A stretch of DNA of 64,000 nt from an uncultured Bacteroidales bacterium (GCA_947166105.1 CAMVCZ010000005.1:1-64000), one strand, 5' to 3'; counted from the first letter of the stretch, positions 34,734 through 44,308 are shown. Program-made: numbers and translations. Notes: generated from the letters alone by a model not told the origin.

Positions 34734-34768
34734 AAAGGACGGCCCAACACCGTCCTTTCGTTTTTTTA
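34734..34768. terminator. Intrinsic terminator after the 34240 gene
   Basis: AAAGGACGG (34734-34742) pairs with CCGTCCTTT (34750-34758), loop 7 nt, followed by CG and a run of seven T. Confidence 0.85.
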
Positions 34769-35260
34769 TCTCATAGTCTCACGAGCCAACCTGCGCACTT
34801 CGTTGAGGCTGTTGAGTTTTTTCTTCTTGTCAATCATCCTTTGTTCGCAGTCGCCGATGGTTTCCAGCACTTGTCGCAAGGTCTTGTCCTTCTCTAATAG
34901 GAAAGCATGGCCTATGCCTTCGATGGCTCGGATGGACTGGATAAGGTGGAGCCGACGCTCGGCGGCAAGGTGGTTTTGGATGAGAAAAAGATAGTCGAGG
35001 TGGGGATTGAAGGAATATAGCACCTTGTCTTTGCGCACGAGCGAAACCAAGTTGTAGACATTGTAGTTTTCGCCGGCATTGTAATAGAAAAAAGAGAAGC
35101 CTACCCCCTCAAACTCAAGGTCATCGTATCGGACAAGGTCGATGGAGAGCTTGTTGTTGATGCTCCAAGCCAATTTGTAGTCGGGCAGGCTCGAATTAAT
35201 GCCTATGACCGAGGTGTCGTCGAATGACGCGATTTGTATTTTCCGATCTTTGGTATTCAT
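34766..35260 (-). CDS. IPExxxVDY-type family protein
   Basis: A 164-residue protein typical of Bacteroidota, where it is commonly found next to rnc. It contains YDDLEFEGVGFSFFYYNAGEN, then LVSLVRKDKVLYSFNPHLDYLFLI in the position of the IPExxxVDY motif (diverged here), and a basic C-terminal helix. Function is unknown. The stop is 27 nt before the rnc stop region. Its own -7 box TATCTTTG (35265-35272) ends 4 nt before the ATG, so the transcript may be nearly leaderless. Confidence 0.75.
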   Translation of the reverse strand: MNTKDRKIQIASFDDTSVIGINSSLPDYKLAWSINNKLSIDLVRYDDLEFEGVGFSFFYYNAGENYNVYNLVSLVRKDKVLYSFNPHLDYLFLIQNHLAAERRLHLIQSIRAIEGIGHAFLLEKDKTLRQVLETIGDCEQRMIDKKKKLNSLNEVRRLARETMR

Positions 35261-35264
35261 GCCG

Positions 35265-35272
35265 CAAAGATA
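35265..35272 (-). promoter_or_regulatory. -7 box directly before IPExxxVDY-type gene
   Basis: On the minus strand this is TATCTTTG, ending four bases before the start codon at 35260. Confidence 0.5.
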
Positions 35273-35287
35273 CGATTAATGATGGCA

Positions 35288-36031
35288 TTAATCAGCCTTT
35301 GGCAACATTCCGAATGTTTTTTCTGCTGCTTGTTGCTCGGCTCCGCGAATGGAACGGTCTTGAGCATCGGCGTATGGCTTTTCGTCGATGAAGATTTGGA
35401 CATGAAACAATTTCTTTTGACCTTCTCCAATTTCACCTATCAATTTGTATTCCAAGTGCTTGTGTTGCCTTTGTGCCCATTCCAGCAACTTGCTCTTGAA
35501 GTTGATTTCGGTATGCTGCAACTCGTCCACATCGATATGTACCCGAATGATACGCTCGATGATGACCTTTTTGGCAAACTCAAAGCCTCTGTCCAAATAG
35601 ATGGCACCCATCAAGGCCTCGAAAGCATTGCCTCCCACCGACTTGAAACTCATTCCATTGCCCGTGTTTGGGGCGTGGCGGATGTAATTCTCGAAGCCTA
35701 ATTTTTGCGACAGTTTGTTGAGCGAACTGCGGCTCACAATGCGCGAGCGCATCTCGGTAAGGAAACCTTCGGGCTGGGTGGGGTAGGTGTGGAAAAGGAA
35801 GTCGGCCACGGCCACGCTCAGCACCGCATCGCCTAAATATTCCATCCGTTCATTGCTGACGCGATAATGCCCCACCGTTTCCTCCGCCATCGATTTGTGC
35901 GTGAAAGCCACGCGATACAAAGAGATGTTCTTCGGGTAAAAGCCCAAAATGCTGTGGATATAGTCGTAGAGAGCCTTGTCCAGAGGGTCTTTGGGTGCGA
36001 AAAGCGAGGGGAAAGCCATCTTAGGATTCAA
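35288..36031 (-). CDS. rnc: Ribonuclease III
   Basis: Cleaves double-stranded RNA in rRNA and mRNA processing. The 247-residue protein has the RNase III signature RMEYLGDAVLSVAVADFLF with its acidic active-site residues, a second acidic cluster in FEALMGAIYLDRGFEFA, and a C-terminal double-stranded RNA-binding domain starting at NFKSKLLEWAQRQ and ending with the A-rich GAEQQAAEKTF helix. It overlaps the end of fabF by 11 nt. The order acpP-fabF-rnc is the standard one. Confidence 0.95.
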   Translation of the reverse strand: MNPKMAFPSLFAPKDPLDKALYDYIHSILGFYPKNISLYRVAFTHKSMAEETVGHYRVSNERMEYLGDAVLSVAVADFLFHTYPTQPEGFLTEMRSRIVSRSSLNKLSQKLGFENYIRHAPNTGNGMSFKSVGGNAFEALMGAIYLDRGFEFAKKVIIERIIRVHIDVDELQHTEINFKSKLLEWAQRQHKHLEYKLIGEIGEGQKKLFHVQIFIDEKPYADAQDRSIRGAEQQAAEKTFGMLPKAD

Positions 36032-37274
36032 ACTTTTTGAAAATCAAGGTGGCGTTTTGTCCGCCAAATCCAAATGAATTGGAAAGTGCGTAGTGGATGT
36101 CGCGCTTTCGGGCTTGGTTGAAGGTGAAATCGAGGCGGTTGTCGATTTGAGGGTCGTCGTCGAAATGGTTGATGGTGGGCGGAATGATGCCATGCTTCAA
36201 GGCCAGCACACAAGCGATGGCTTCGATGGCGCCCGCGCCGCCCAAAAGGTGGCCCGTCATCGACTTCGTGGAATTAATGCTGATGTTATAGGCATGTTCG
36301 CCAAACACATCCTTGATGGCGATTGGTTCGGCCAAGTCGCCCGCTGGTGTCGAAGTGCCGTGCGTATTAATGTGGTCGATGGCCTCGGGTGCGATTTCGG
36401 CATCCTTCAAGGCGCGTTGCATACTGAGTGCGCCGCCTTTGCCTTCGGGATGCGGAGCGGTGATATGGTAGGCATCGGCTGAAGCGCCACAGCCCACCAA
36501 TTCAGCGTAAATCTTGGCTCCACGCGCCTTGGCGTGTCCGTATTCTTCAAGCACGAGGCAACCGGCACCTTCACCCATGACAAAGCCGTCGCGATTGAGG
36601 TCGAAGGGGCGCGAGGCGGTCATGTAGTCGTCGTTGCGCGTCGAGAGGGCTTTCATGGAATTGAAGCCACCAATGCCGCACTCGCCGATGGCCGCTCCTG
36701 CACCGCCCGCAATGATGACATTGCACTTGCCGTAGCGGATGTAGTTGAACGCTTCCGTGATGGCGTGTGCCGACGAGGCGCAGGCCGAAACGGTAGCGAA
36801 GTTGGGGCCGCAGAAGCCGTATTTGATAGAAATCACGCCACCTGGCATGTTGGCAATCATCTTCGTGATGAGAAAGGGGCTAAAACGCGGAGTGCCATCA
36901 CCTTGGAAAAATTCCTTCAATTCGTTGAAGAAATGGTTGACGCCTCCGATACCCGAAGTCAGCAGCACGCCCACATTGTCGAAGTCGGTGTTTTCGGGTG
37001 AGATGCCCGAGTCGGCGATGGCCTCGTCAGCGGCCACGATGTCGAACTGGGCGAACAAGTCGTATTTCCTTGCGGTTTTTTTGTCGAAGAAGTCGTCGGG
37101 GTTGTAGCTCTTCACCTCGCAGGCGAAATGCGTCTTGTATAAAGTAGAATCGAAACGGGTAATCTCACCTGCTCCGTTTTTGCCCTTCACTAAACCTTCC
37201 CAGAAATCCTTGGTGGTGTTTCCGATGGGCGTGATGGCACCGAGGCCAGTGACCACTACTCGTTTCGATTCCAT
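36021..37274 (-). CDS. fabF: Beta-ketoacyl-ACP synthase II
   Basis: Elongates fatty acids by condensing malonyl-ACP with acyl-ACP. The 417-residue protein begins RVVVTGLGAITPIGNT. The active-site cysteine is in TVSACASSAHAI and the two histidines in INTHGTSTPAGD and STKSMTGHLLGGAGA. The ending FGFGGQNATLIF is characteristic. It lies 33 nt downstream of acpP in the same operon. Confidence 0.96.
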   Translation of the reverse strand: MESKRVVVTGLGAITPIGNTTKDFWEGLVKGKNGAGEITRFDSTLYKTHFACEVKSYNPDDFFDKKTARKYDLFAQFDIVAADEAIADSGISPENTDFDNVGVLLTSGIGGVNHFFNELKEFFQGDGTPRFSPFLITKMIANMPGGVISIKYGFCGPNFATVSACASSAHAITEAFNYIRYGKCNVIIAGGAGAAIGECGIGGFNSMKALSTRNDDYMTASRPFDLNRDGFVMGEGAGCLVLEEYGHAKARGAKIYAELVGCGASADAYHITAPHPEGKGGALSMQRALKDAEIAPEAIDHINTHGTSTPAGDLAEPIAIKDVFGEHAYNISINSTKSMTGHLLGGAGAIEAIACVLALKHGIIPPTINHFDDDPQIDNRLDFTFNQARKRDIHYALSNSFGFGGQNATLIFKKFES

Positions 37275-37307
37275 TTAAATTTTTATTGATTTTTAATCAA
37301 CTGAAAA

Positions 37308-37553
37308 TCAGTTGTTTTCAGCACGCATCTTTTCGATGAGTTTGACGACATCGCCCACAGTGACGATGCTTTCTTGTTGGTCGTCTGGGATGGAGAGGTT
37401 GAAATTCTTTTCAAATTCCATCATCAGTTCTACGGTGTCCAATGAATCGGCACCGAGGTCATTGGTGAAACTGGCTTCCATAGTCACTTCCGAAGGGTCA
37501 ACGCCAAGTTTTTCGGCGATAATCGGAACGATTTCATTCAAAATTTCTTGCAT
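37308..37553 (-). CDS. acpP: Acyl carrier protein
   Basis: An 81-residue carrier of growing fatty-acyl chains. The 4'-phosphopantetheine attachment site is S37 in [16 protein letters not shown]. The protein is acidic (IPDDQQES) and ends [11 protein letters not shown]. The ATG at 37553 gives the standard length; the longer upstream open frame is not coding. The upstream TACATTTG (37597-37604) is a -7 box. It is the first gene of acpP-fabF-rnc. Confidence 0.97.
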   Translation of the reverse strand: MQEILNEIVPIIAEKLGVDPSEVTMEASFTNDLGADSLDTVELMMEFEKNFNLSIPDDQQESIVTVGDVVKLIEKMRAENN

Positions 37554-37596
37554 AGTTTTCAATTTTAAGTGAATAAATAATACTCGTTTTCGGCGG

Positions 37597-37604
37597 CAAA
37601 TGTA
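37597..37604 (-). promoter_or_regulatory. -7 box of acpP operon
   Basis: Minus strand TACATTTG (TAnnTTTG), about 43 nt before the acpP start. No clear -33 TTG. Confidence 0.5.
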
Positions 37605-37758
37605 CGACTTTTTTTTGTAACGGCATATTTTTTCGTTTTTTTGGTTGGTCACGGGCAGAAGTCCATCGGATTTGGAGTTCTCCCGAAATGGCAAAAACCA
37701 ACTTCGTTTTTCCATAAAATTGTTATGTATATAAATAATTATCAATGTTTTACGATTA

Positions 37759-37802
37759 ACACAAGTTTGTGTTACACAAGTTTGTGTTACACAAGTTTGT
37801 GT
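37759..37802. repeat. Three tandem 15-bp palindromic units upstream of polA
   Basis: ACACAAGTTTGTGT occurs three times (37759, 37774, 37789) with a 15-bp period. Each unit has ACACAA/TTGTGT arms. The array ends 41 nt before the polA ATG, between the divergent acpP and polA promoters, and may bind a regulator. Confidence 0.8.
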
Positions 37803-37843
37803 AATTTGAAAAATGTGTATTTTTACACCATAATTCAACAGAG

Positions 37844-40732
37844 ATGGAAACCACAGAAAAAAAACTCTTCCTTTTGGATGCTTACGCCTTGATTTACAGG
37901 GCATTCTTCGCCATGAACAAGAACCCTCGGATGACCTCGAAAGGCCTCAACACCTCGGCGGTGATGGGCTTTTTGAACTCGCTTTATGAAATCCTGAAGA
38001 ACGAGAAACCCACCCATATCGGCGTGGCCTTCGACGTGGCCGGCACCGCGCAACGGCAGGCCGAATACAGCGAATACAAGGCCAACCGCGAAAAGATGCC
38101 CGACGACCTCCGCGAGTCCATACCTTATATAATAAGGCTCATCGAGGCTTTCAACATTCCGATTTACGGCGTGGAAGGCTACGAAGCCGACGATGTGATT
38201 GGAACTTTGTCGAAAAAGGCTGAACAACAAGGATTTACAACCTATATGATGACCCCCGACAAAGACTTCGGACAACTCGTTACGGACAAAGTTTTGCTCT
38301 ACAAGCCTGCCAAGTTCGGCGAGCCGGCTCAGGTTTGGGGACCAAAGGAAGTGTGCGAACGCTACGGCATTAGTGAACCCAAGCAACTGATTGACATTTT
38401 GGGACTTTGGGGCGATGCCGCCGACAATATCCCAGGCATTCCGGGCATAGGGGAAAAGACGGCCGCGCAATTGGTGCAGAAATACGGCAGCGTGGAAAAC
38501 CTCATCGCCCACGCCGACGAGCTGAAAGGCAAGCAGAAGGAAAACGTCATCAACTTTGCCGAGCAAGGAATGATGTCCAAAATGCTAGCTACCATCAACT
38601 TGGAGGTGCCCGTCGAGTTCGACGAAGAGGAACTGAAAGCCAAGGAACCCGACCTGCCCGCGCTGATGGCTTTGTTTGAGGAATTGGAGTTCAAGACTTT
38701 CGCCAAACGATTCTTGGAGGATTATAAAGGAAAACAATCCACTTTGGACGGCCCTTCGACAGGCTCAGGGACCTCAGCCTCACCGTCATTGCGAGGAACG
38801 AAGCAATCCAGGGAAACTGCGGAAAGTCAAACACCCGATTTGTTCTCCACCTCCACTCCCTCTGGTGAGTTTGACCTCTTCCATCAAAACGACAACAGCG
38901 GTCTGCTGGAGTTTTCCGACAAGGACTCTGCCAAGACGGTGGCACACGACTACAAACTGGTGGAAACCGAAGCCGACATCAAGGTCTTAGTGGAACTATT
39001 GAAGTCGCAAAAGCAATTCATTTTTGATACGGAAACGACCAACGTGGATGTGTATTCCGCTGATTTGGTGGGCGTTTCGTTTGCGATAAAGGCACACGAG
39101 GCTTGGTATTTGCCCATGCCCACCGAACGCGAAAAGTGCCAGAAAAAACTGGAATTGCTAAGGCCGTTGTTTGAGGACGAAACCATCCTGAAAATCGGGC
39201 AAAACCTGAAATACGACATCTCCATGCTGGCGCAATATGGCATCAATGTGAAAGGCAAGATGTTCGACACGATGTTAGCGCATTACCTTTTGGAGCCCGA
39301 ACAACGCCACAACATGGACTACCTCGCCGAGGTCTATCTCAACTACATCACCATCCCCATTGAGGACCTGATTGGCAAGGGCCGGCAACAGAAAACCATG
39401 CGCGAAGTGCCAATAGAGTTGGCAAAGGAATACGCCGCCGAGGACGCTGACATCACCTTGCAACTCTATGAAAAACTGTTGCCGTTGCTCAAAGAAAACG
39501 GCGTGGAAAAGCTGTTCTACGAAATCGAAATGCCGCTCGTGCCCGTGCTGAGCCGCATGGAGGCCAACGGCGTGAAGATCGATACGGAGAACTTGCAGCA
39601 AATCAGCGAGGAGTTTGGCGGTGAAATCCGCAAGATTGAGGAGGAGATTTACACGCTGGCGGGCACACCTTTCAACATTGCCTCGCCGAAACAATTGGGC
39701 GAAGTCCTATTCGAGAAACTGAAAATCGACGAGAAGGCCAAGAAAACCAAGACGGGACAATACGCCACGGGCGAGGAGGTTTTGCAGAAACTCTTGCACA
39801 AGCACGATATCATCCCTTTGATTTTGGACTACCGCTCGTTCACCAAACTGAAATCGACTTACCTTGACGCGCTTCCCGCTTTGGTCAATCCGAAAGACGG
39901 ACTAATTCACACTTCTTACAATCAAGCGGTTACGGCCACGGGGCGTTTGAGTTCCAACAACCCGAACCTACAAAACATACCCGTGCGCACCGCGCAAGGC
40001 CGCGAAATCCGTCGTGCCTTCGTGCCTCGCAGTCAGCAATACACGCTTTTGGCGGCAGATTACAGCCAAATCGAGTTGCGCATCATCGCCCATTTGAGCC
40101 AAGACCCCGCCATGGTGAACGATTTCAATCTTGGCCACGATATCCACGCGGCCACGGCTGCCAAAGTGTTCCATGTGCCTATGAATGAGGTCACTAAGGA
40201 GCAGCGCAGCCGGGCAAAGGCGGTCAATTTCGGCATCATTTATGGCATGTCGGCTTTCGGCTTGGCCGAAAGGATGGAACTCTCGCGCAGCGAAGCCGCC
40301 GACATCATCAAAAAGTATTTCGAGGAATATGCGGGCATCAAGGAATACATGAACCGCAGCATCGCACTTGCGCGTGAACGCGGCTATGCTGAGACCATTT
40401 TGGGTCGTCGCCGCTACTTGCGCGACATCAACGGGGCGAATAGTGTAGTGCGCGGTTTCGCCGAGCGCAACGCCATTAACGCGCCTATCCAAGGCAGCAG
40501 CGCCGACATGATAAAGATTGCGATGATTGGCATCCACAAGGAAATGCAACGGCTGAAAATGCAGTCGAAAATGATGCTGCAAGTGCATGACGAACTGGTC
40601 TTTGACGCGCACTTGGACGAACTTGACGCGCTGAAAGCCATCGTCAATGATAAGATGGTGAACGCCTTGCCGCTGTCGGTGCCGGTGGTGGTGGAGATGA
40701 ATACGGGAAACAACTGGCTCGAAGCGCATTGA
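37844..40732 (+). CDS. polA: DNA polymerase I
   Basis: A repair and Okazaki-fragment-processing polymerase, 962 residues. The N-terminal 5'-nuclease (about 1-290) has [26 protein letters not shown] and [15 protein letters not shown]. The 3'-5' exonuclease keeps its acidic motif ([11 protein letters not shown]), so proofreading may be active. The polymerase domain has [13 protein letters not shown], the O-helix [19 protein letters not shown] and [11 protein letters not shown]. Residues about 303-325 of the linker between the first two domains are encoded by two unrelated palindromic repeats inserted in frame (38750-38809). Confidence 0.95.
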   Translation: METTEKKLFLLDAYALIYRAFFAMNKNPRMTSKGLNTSAVMGFLNSLYEILKNEKPTHIGVAFDVAGTAQRQAEYSEYKANREKMPDDLRESIPYIIRLIEAFNIPIYGVEGYEADDVIGTLSKKAEQQGFTTYMMTPDKDFGQLVTDKVLLYKPAKFGEPAQVWGPKEVCERYGISEPKQLIDILGLWGDAADNIPGIPGIGEKTAAQLVQKYGSVENLIAHADELKGKQKENVINFAEQGMMSKMLATINLEVPVEFDEEELKAKEPDLPALMALFEELEFKTFAKRFLEDYKGKQSTLDGPSTGSGTSASPSLRGTKQSRETAESQTPDLFSTSTPSGEFDLFHQNDNSGLLEFSDKDSAKTVAHDYKLVETEADIKVLVELLKSQKQFIFDTETTNVDVYSADLVGVSFAIKAHEAWYLPMPTEREKCQKKLELLRPLFEDETILKIGQNLKYDISMLAQYGINVKGKMFDTMLAHYLLEPEQRHNMDYLAEVYLNYITIPIEDLIGKGRQQKTMREVPIELAKEYAAEDADITLQLYEKLLPLLKENGVEKLFYEIEMPLVPVLSRMEANGVKIDTENLQQISEEFGGEIRKIEEEIYTLAGTPFNIASPKQLGEVLFEKLKIDEKAKKTKTGQYATGEEVLQKLLHKHDIIPLILDYRSFTKLKSTYLDALPALVNPKDGLIHTSYNQAVTATGRLSSNNPNLQNIPVRTAQGREIRRAFVPRSQQYTLLAADYSQIELRIIAHLSQDPAMVNDFNLGHDIHAATAAKVFHVPMNEVTKEQRSRAKAVNFGIIYGMSAFGLAERMELSRSEAADIIKKYFEEYAGIKEYMNRSIALARERGYAETILGRRRYLRDINGANSVVRGFAERNAINAPIQGSSADMIKIAMIGIHKEMQRLKMQSKMMLQVHDELVFDAHLDELDALKAIVNDKMVNALPLSVPVVVEMNTGNNWLEAH
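38750..38809. repeat. Two different repeat families back to back in polA linker
   Basis: A TTCGACAGGCTCAGGGACC-family member (38750-38773) is followed after 10 nt by CATTGCGAGGAACGAAGCAA (within 38784-38809), a second widespread repeat type. Both are read in frame (GPSTGSGT and SLRGTKQS). Confidence 0.85.
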
Positions 40733-40741
40733 TGTTTTTTG

Positions 40742-40749
40742 TAGTTTTG
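40742..40749 (+). promoter_or_regulatory. -7 box of dnaG
   Basis: TAGTTTTG matches TAnnTTTG and lies 16 nt before the dnaG ATG, within the short polA-dnaG gap. Confidence 0.55.
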
Positions 40750-40765
40750 CAGAAAATTTAGCAGC

Positions 40766-42718
40766 ATGGCCATACCAAGGGAAACGGTTGAACAAATCCT
40801 GCAAGCCGCTCATATCGAGGAGGTTGTGGGAGAGTTTGTCACGCTGAAGAAGCGTGGGTCGAACATGTGGGGCAATTGTCCGTTCCACAACGAGAAAACG
40901 CCGTCGTTCAGCGTCAATCCCGCACGCAACATCTTCAAATGCTTCGGCTGCGGCAAGGCCGGCGATTCGGCCAAGTTCCTCATGGAACATGAGCATTTCT
41001 CTTATCCTGAGGCCCTGCGCTATCTCGCCAAGAAATACAACATCAAAATCGAAGAAAAGGAGCAGACCGCCGAGGAAATCATGCAGCAGAGCATCCGCGA
41101 GAAGATGTTCAATGTCAATGAGTTTGCTGACAAATATTTCGTTGATACACTTTGGAATACGGACGAAGGCAAGACCATCGGACTGCAATATTTCCGCGAG
41201 CGTGGCTATTTCGACCCTATCATCCAAAAATTCCACCTCGGCTACAGTCCTGCCGAATGGGACGCCTTCACGAAACACGCCAAGCAAAACGGCTACAGTG
41301 ACGAGCTTTTGGAGCAGATTGGGCTATCCATTAAAGGCCAGAAAGGTCTTTACGACCGCTATCACGGTCGCGTGATGTTCCCCATCCACAGCCTGACGGG
41401 GCGCGTCATCGGCTTCGGCGGGCGTATCCTCACCAACGACAAGAAAAGCCCGAAATACCAGAACTCGCCCGAGTCGGAAATCTACGACAAGAAACAGACG
41501 CTCTACGGAATTTATTTCGCCAAAAACGCCATTGCCCGTCAGGACGAGTGCATCCTCGTGGAAGGCTATTTCGACGTTTTGCGGATGCACCAAATTGGCA
41601 TTGAGAATGTGGTGGCCAGTAGCGGCACTTCGCTCACGATGGAGCAAATCCGCCTCGTGAAACGCTACACGAAAAACATCACCATGCTCTACGACGGCGA
41701 CGCGGCGGGCGTTCATGCGGCCTTGCGCGGCACCGACATGATTCTCTCCGAAGGCATGAACGTGCGCGTTGTTGTTCTTCCTCCCGAGCATGACCCCGAC
41801 ACTTTCGGCAAGGAGTTTTCGGTGGAATATGTAAGCAACTACCTGAAAGACAACGCCAAGGATTTTGTCCGATTCAAGACGGAACTTTTGTTGAAAGACG
41901 CGCAAAACGACCCCATCAAACGTGGGCAGGTGATTCGTGACATTGTGGAAACCATTTCTGTCATCCCCGACAGCATCTTCCGAATCACCTACGTCAAGGA
42001 GTGCAGCCGCCTCTTGGATATGTCCGAACAGACCCTCACCAATGAGTTGAACAAGATTCTGCGGGCAAAGTTCAAGAAGTCGTTGGGTGTGGAGGACAAT
42101 GTGGCTCCCGAGACGGAAACCACGACAATGCCAAAGCAGGAAGAAACCGTCGAAGACCAACTGCCTGCGGGCTATTACCAAGAACGCGAGTTGGTAAAAT
42201 TGCTGCTGATGTATGGCAGGGAAATGATTGTCGATGAGCGTGAAGACGAGAACGGCCAGAAAATTTACGAGCAAGTTTCTGTGGCTCAATTCATTGTTGA
42301 TGACTTGAAAAACGACGGTTTCATTTTCACTAACGCCGTCAACAAGAAAATCTTCGACATTTTCGACCATGCCATTGATGAAGGTCCTATCCCCAAAGGC
42401 CAATATTTCACCTCCAACGAGGATGAAACCATCGCCCAGTTGGCCGCCGACCTGCTCTCCTCGCCCTACAAACTCGACCAATGGGAGAAATTCAGCATCT
42501 TCGTCAAGAGTGAGGAAAACAACCTGAGAGCCACCGTGTTATCCTCGATTTACCGCTACAAGGACCTCATCATCGAAGACAGGCGCAAGGCCGTTGAGGA
42601 GGAACTGAAAAACACCGAGGACATGGACGACCAACTCATTTTGCTCAAACGCAAGAAAGACCTCGACGACATCCGCAAACAGATTAATAAGGAGTTGGGG
42701 ATTGTGATTGCGAAGTGA
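40766..42718 (+). CDS. dnaG: DNA primase
   Basis: Synthesises RNA primers for replication. The 650-residue protein has the N-terminal CHC2 zinc ribbon (NCPFHNEKTPSFSV then FKCFGCGKAGD, residues about 37-68). The TOPRIM core carries ILVEGYFDVLRM and TMLYDGDAAGVHAA. A C-terminal helicase-binding region (about 460-650) ends KKDLDDIRKQINKELG. All metal-binding and zinc ligands are present. It follows polA after 33 nt with its own -7 box. Two accessory toxin-antitoxin-like genes converge on it. Confidence 0.95.
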   Translation: MAIPRETVEQILQAAHIEEVVGEFVTLKKRGSNMWGNCPFHNEKTPSFSVNPARNIFKCFGCGKAGDSAKFLMEHEHFSYPEALRYLAKKYNIKIEEKEQTAEEIMQQSIREKMFNVNEFADKYFVDTLWNTDEGKTIGLQYFRERGYFDPIIQKFHLGYSPAEWDAFTKHAKQNGYSDELLEQIGLSIKGQKGLYDRYHGRVMFPIHSLTGRVIGFGGRILTNDKKSPKYQNSPESEIYDKKQTLYGIYFAKNAIARQDECILVEGYFDVLRMHQIGIENVVASSGTSLTMEQIRLVKRYTKNITMLYDGDAAGVHAALRGTDMILSEGMNVRVVVLPPEHDPDTFGKEFSVEYVSNYLKDNAKDFVRFKTELLLKDAQNDPIKRGQVIRDIVETISVIPDSIFRITYVKECSRLLDMSEQTLTNELNKILRAKFKKSLGVEDNVAPETETTTMPKQEETVEDQLPAGYYQERELVKLLLMYGREMIVDEREDENGQKIYEQVSVAQFIVDDLKNDGFIFTNAVNKKIFDIFDHAIDEGPIPKGQYFTSNEDETIAQLAADLLSSPYKLDQWEKFSIFVKSEENNLRATVLSSIYRYKDLIIEDRRKAVEEELKNTEDMDDQLILLKRKKDLDDIRKQINKELGIVIAK

Positions 42719-42769
42719 TTTCCCATCCACTTCATCCATTTCCCAACCCGAATTATCCATTTTGGATAC
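42719..42769. repeat. About 50-bp repeat with TATCCATTTTGGATA palindrome
   Basis: TTTCCCATCCACTTCATCCA continues to the palindrome TATCCATTTTGGATA (42754-42768). A nearly identical block lies at 48793-48842 upstream of the accessory island. Here it separates dnaG from the AbiEii-like gene. Confidence 0.75.
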
Positions 42770-43523
42770 AAGACAATCCCATTGAACATGCCTTATACCA
42801 ATAAAAGAACACCTCTGCGCTCGTTTTCTTCAGCTTGTTCAGTTTGTTGTATTCCATCTGTTCAATCTGCCAGTCCTTGATTTGCGACGAATCACAAAAC
42901 CGCTCAAACTCCGATGCACCACTCTTGATCAATGCGGAAAGATACGCGGCTTTTGAAGCGCAAACAATCGCCTTGTCAATCTGATACGGCTCCGAGAAGA
43001 TGAAGCCGTTCACCCGCTTAATACCTGCCATCAACTCGTCAAACATACCTTCGCCCTGCATACCACGGGTGCTGATGCACAGCGAGGTCTGGAAAATGTC
43101 ATCCAACACGTTCCTTGCCGTGATGTTGTCGCCTTTTCTGTAACTCAATTCTTTGCCTGCAATCTTTTCAAAGGTGTTTCTAACGTCATTAAGGTCATCG
43201 AACAAATCAAACAAACAGGCCACGTCATAAAGCTGCTTGTTGATTTCCATATTCATGCTGTTGCCGTGTTTGAAGTAGGGAATGCCCGTCGTGTTTGGCG
43301 CAAAGGCAGTCAGTTTGTCGCCCAACAGGTCGTTGGCACTGGGCATCTTCACCATGATCATCGGATCCGCCATCGGCAGAAACTTCGATGCGATTTCCTC
43401 CTGCTTGATGTCGGCATACGGAACTTGCTCCGTAAGTATGTCCAGCAAAACGCAATCCTCATTGTTGGCGGTACGATGAATGGGGTTGTACCAATGAATA
43501 TCAATAGCATTATAGTCAATCAT
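42753..43523 (-). CDS. AbiEii-like protein, apparently lacking the N-terminal nucleotidyltransferase core
   Basis: A 256-residue protein. The body resembles the C-terminal two thirds of AbiEii/AbiGii toxins of Bacteroidota, with the conserved GDKLTAFAPNTTGIPYF block, then a helical region ending LKKTSAEVFFYWY. Such toxins are nucleotidyltransferases with a GG(T/S) helix and a D-x-D in the first 100 residues. Here the protein opens with MIDYNAIDIHWYNPIHRTANNEDCVLLDIL and I see no GG(T/S)...DxD. The start is coupled to the upstream gene (ATGA). It may be a decayed or rewired toxin. Alternatively it belongs to a family whose fold I have misjudged. Confidence 0.6.
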   Translation of the reverse strand: MIDYNAIDIHWYNPIHRTANNEDCVLLDILTEQVPYADIKQEEIASKFLPMADPMIMVKMPSANDLLGDKLTAFAPNTTGIPYFKHGNSMNMEINKQLYDVACLFDLFDDLNDVRNTFEKIAGKELSYRKGDNITARNVLDDIFQTSLCISTRGMQGEGMFDELMAGIKRVNGFIFSEPYQIDKAIVCASKAAYLSALIKSGASEFERFCDSSQIKDWQIEQMEYNKLNKLKKTSAEVFFYWYKACSMGLSCIQNG

Positions 43524-44242
43524 AATTCCAAACCTTTTATAAACTCTTCAATTTCAGGCTTTTTTCCTCGTCTTGCCGCATACCTAACCACTTTCGTCAT
43601 ATTAATGGAGTATTGGCTGAAGATATTCCTGTAGATATGCGCCAGCTCGTTGCCTTGGTAGACTTTGAACAGGCGTTTGTCACAGAAAAGATCCACCAGA
43701 ATCATTTCAAGCGAAGGGACTTTCACTCCCTCAACTGTTTCGGTTGGTGCTTCCGAGACCATTTTCTTCACCACCACAGGCTTTGTGTCACTCAAATATA
43801 GGTAGTTGTCAATCACATCATCTGTCGGGTTGTAATACACATTTTTCAATTTCTCCAATAAGAAATGAAAAACCGATTCGGCGGCATCCTTTTCGACGGC
43901 AATCACATAAAAGCCTTGAGCGGTCAGATGCTGTGAGAAATTGTTGATTAAGGCCGTATCCCAAAGACAAAAACCAGCAAACGGAAACTGCTTGCCGATG
44001 GTCTTGGCCATTTTTTTCAGCTTTGTATCAACGACTGGATGATACGAACGGTTTTCCCCAACCTTAAAGACCCCTTTTGAAACACGTGACAACACACCGT
44101 TTTTCACCAACACATACACGCGCCAGTTGATGGAGGAGTCCTTCAGTTCGGGTTCCGATTCGCGAAACCAAGCCGCAATATCAGAGGTCTTGAATAACCC
44201 CATTGGCATGAAATGCTGTATTATTTCTTCATTCTGTATCAT
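43520..44242 (-). CDS. AbiEi-like winged-helix antitoxin (DUF6577-type)
   Basis: A 240-residue protein. The ATG at 44242 is chosen because it is the first start downstream of the -7 box at 44270-44277. The N-terminal half is a winged-helix DNA-binding region (MGLFKTSDIAAWF, then INWRVYVLVKNGVLSRVSKGVF). The C-terminal half contains VEGVKVPSLEMILVDLFCDKRLF, as in AbiEi-type antitoxins. It overlaps the AbiEii-like gene by 4 nt. An 8-bp perfect inverted repeat (44287-44308) next to the promoter fits autorepression. Confidence 0.65.
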   Translation of the reverse strand: MIQNEEIIQHFMPMGLFKTSDIAAWFRESEPELKDSSINWRVYVLVKNGVLSRVSKGVFKVGENRSYHPVVDTKLKKMAKTIGKQFPFAGFCLWDTALINNFSQHLTAQGFYVIAVEKDAAESVFHFLLEKLKNVYYNPTDDVIDNYLYLSDTKPVVVKKMVSEAPTETVEGVKVPSLEMILVDLFCDKRLFKVYQGNELAHIYRNIFSQYSINMTKVVRYAARRGKKPEIEEFIKGLEL

Positions 44243-44269
44243 TCTTTCCAATGTAGATTTTTTCGTCTG

Positions 44270-44308
44270 CAAAAATACAAATTTTCGGCAATATCCGAAA
44301 ATATTGCC
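44270..44308 (-). promoter_or_regulatory. Promoter and operator of the AbiE-like pair
   Basis: The minus-strand TATTTTTG is at 44270-44277. Just upstream, GGCAATAT (44287-44294) and ATATTGCC (44301-44308) form a perfect inverted repeat with a 6-nt spacer, well placed for a repressor. Confidence 0.65.

Noticed and set aside
39968-41287. 439-codon open frame on the minus strand
   Set aside because: Spans the polA-dnaG boundary antisense to both. Shadow only.
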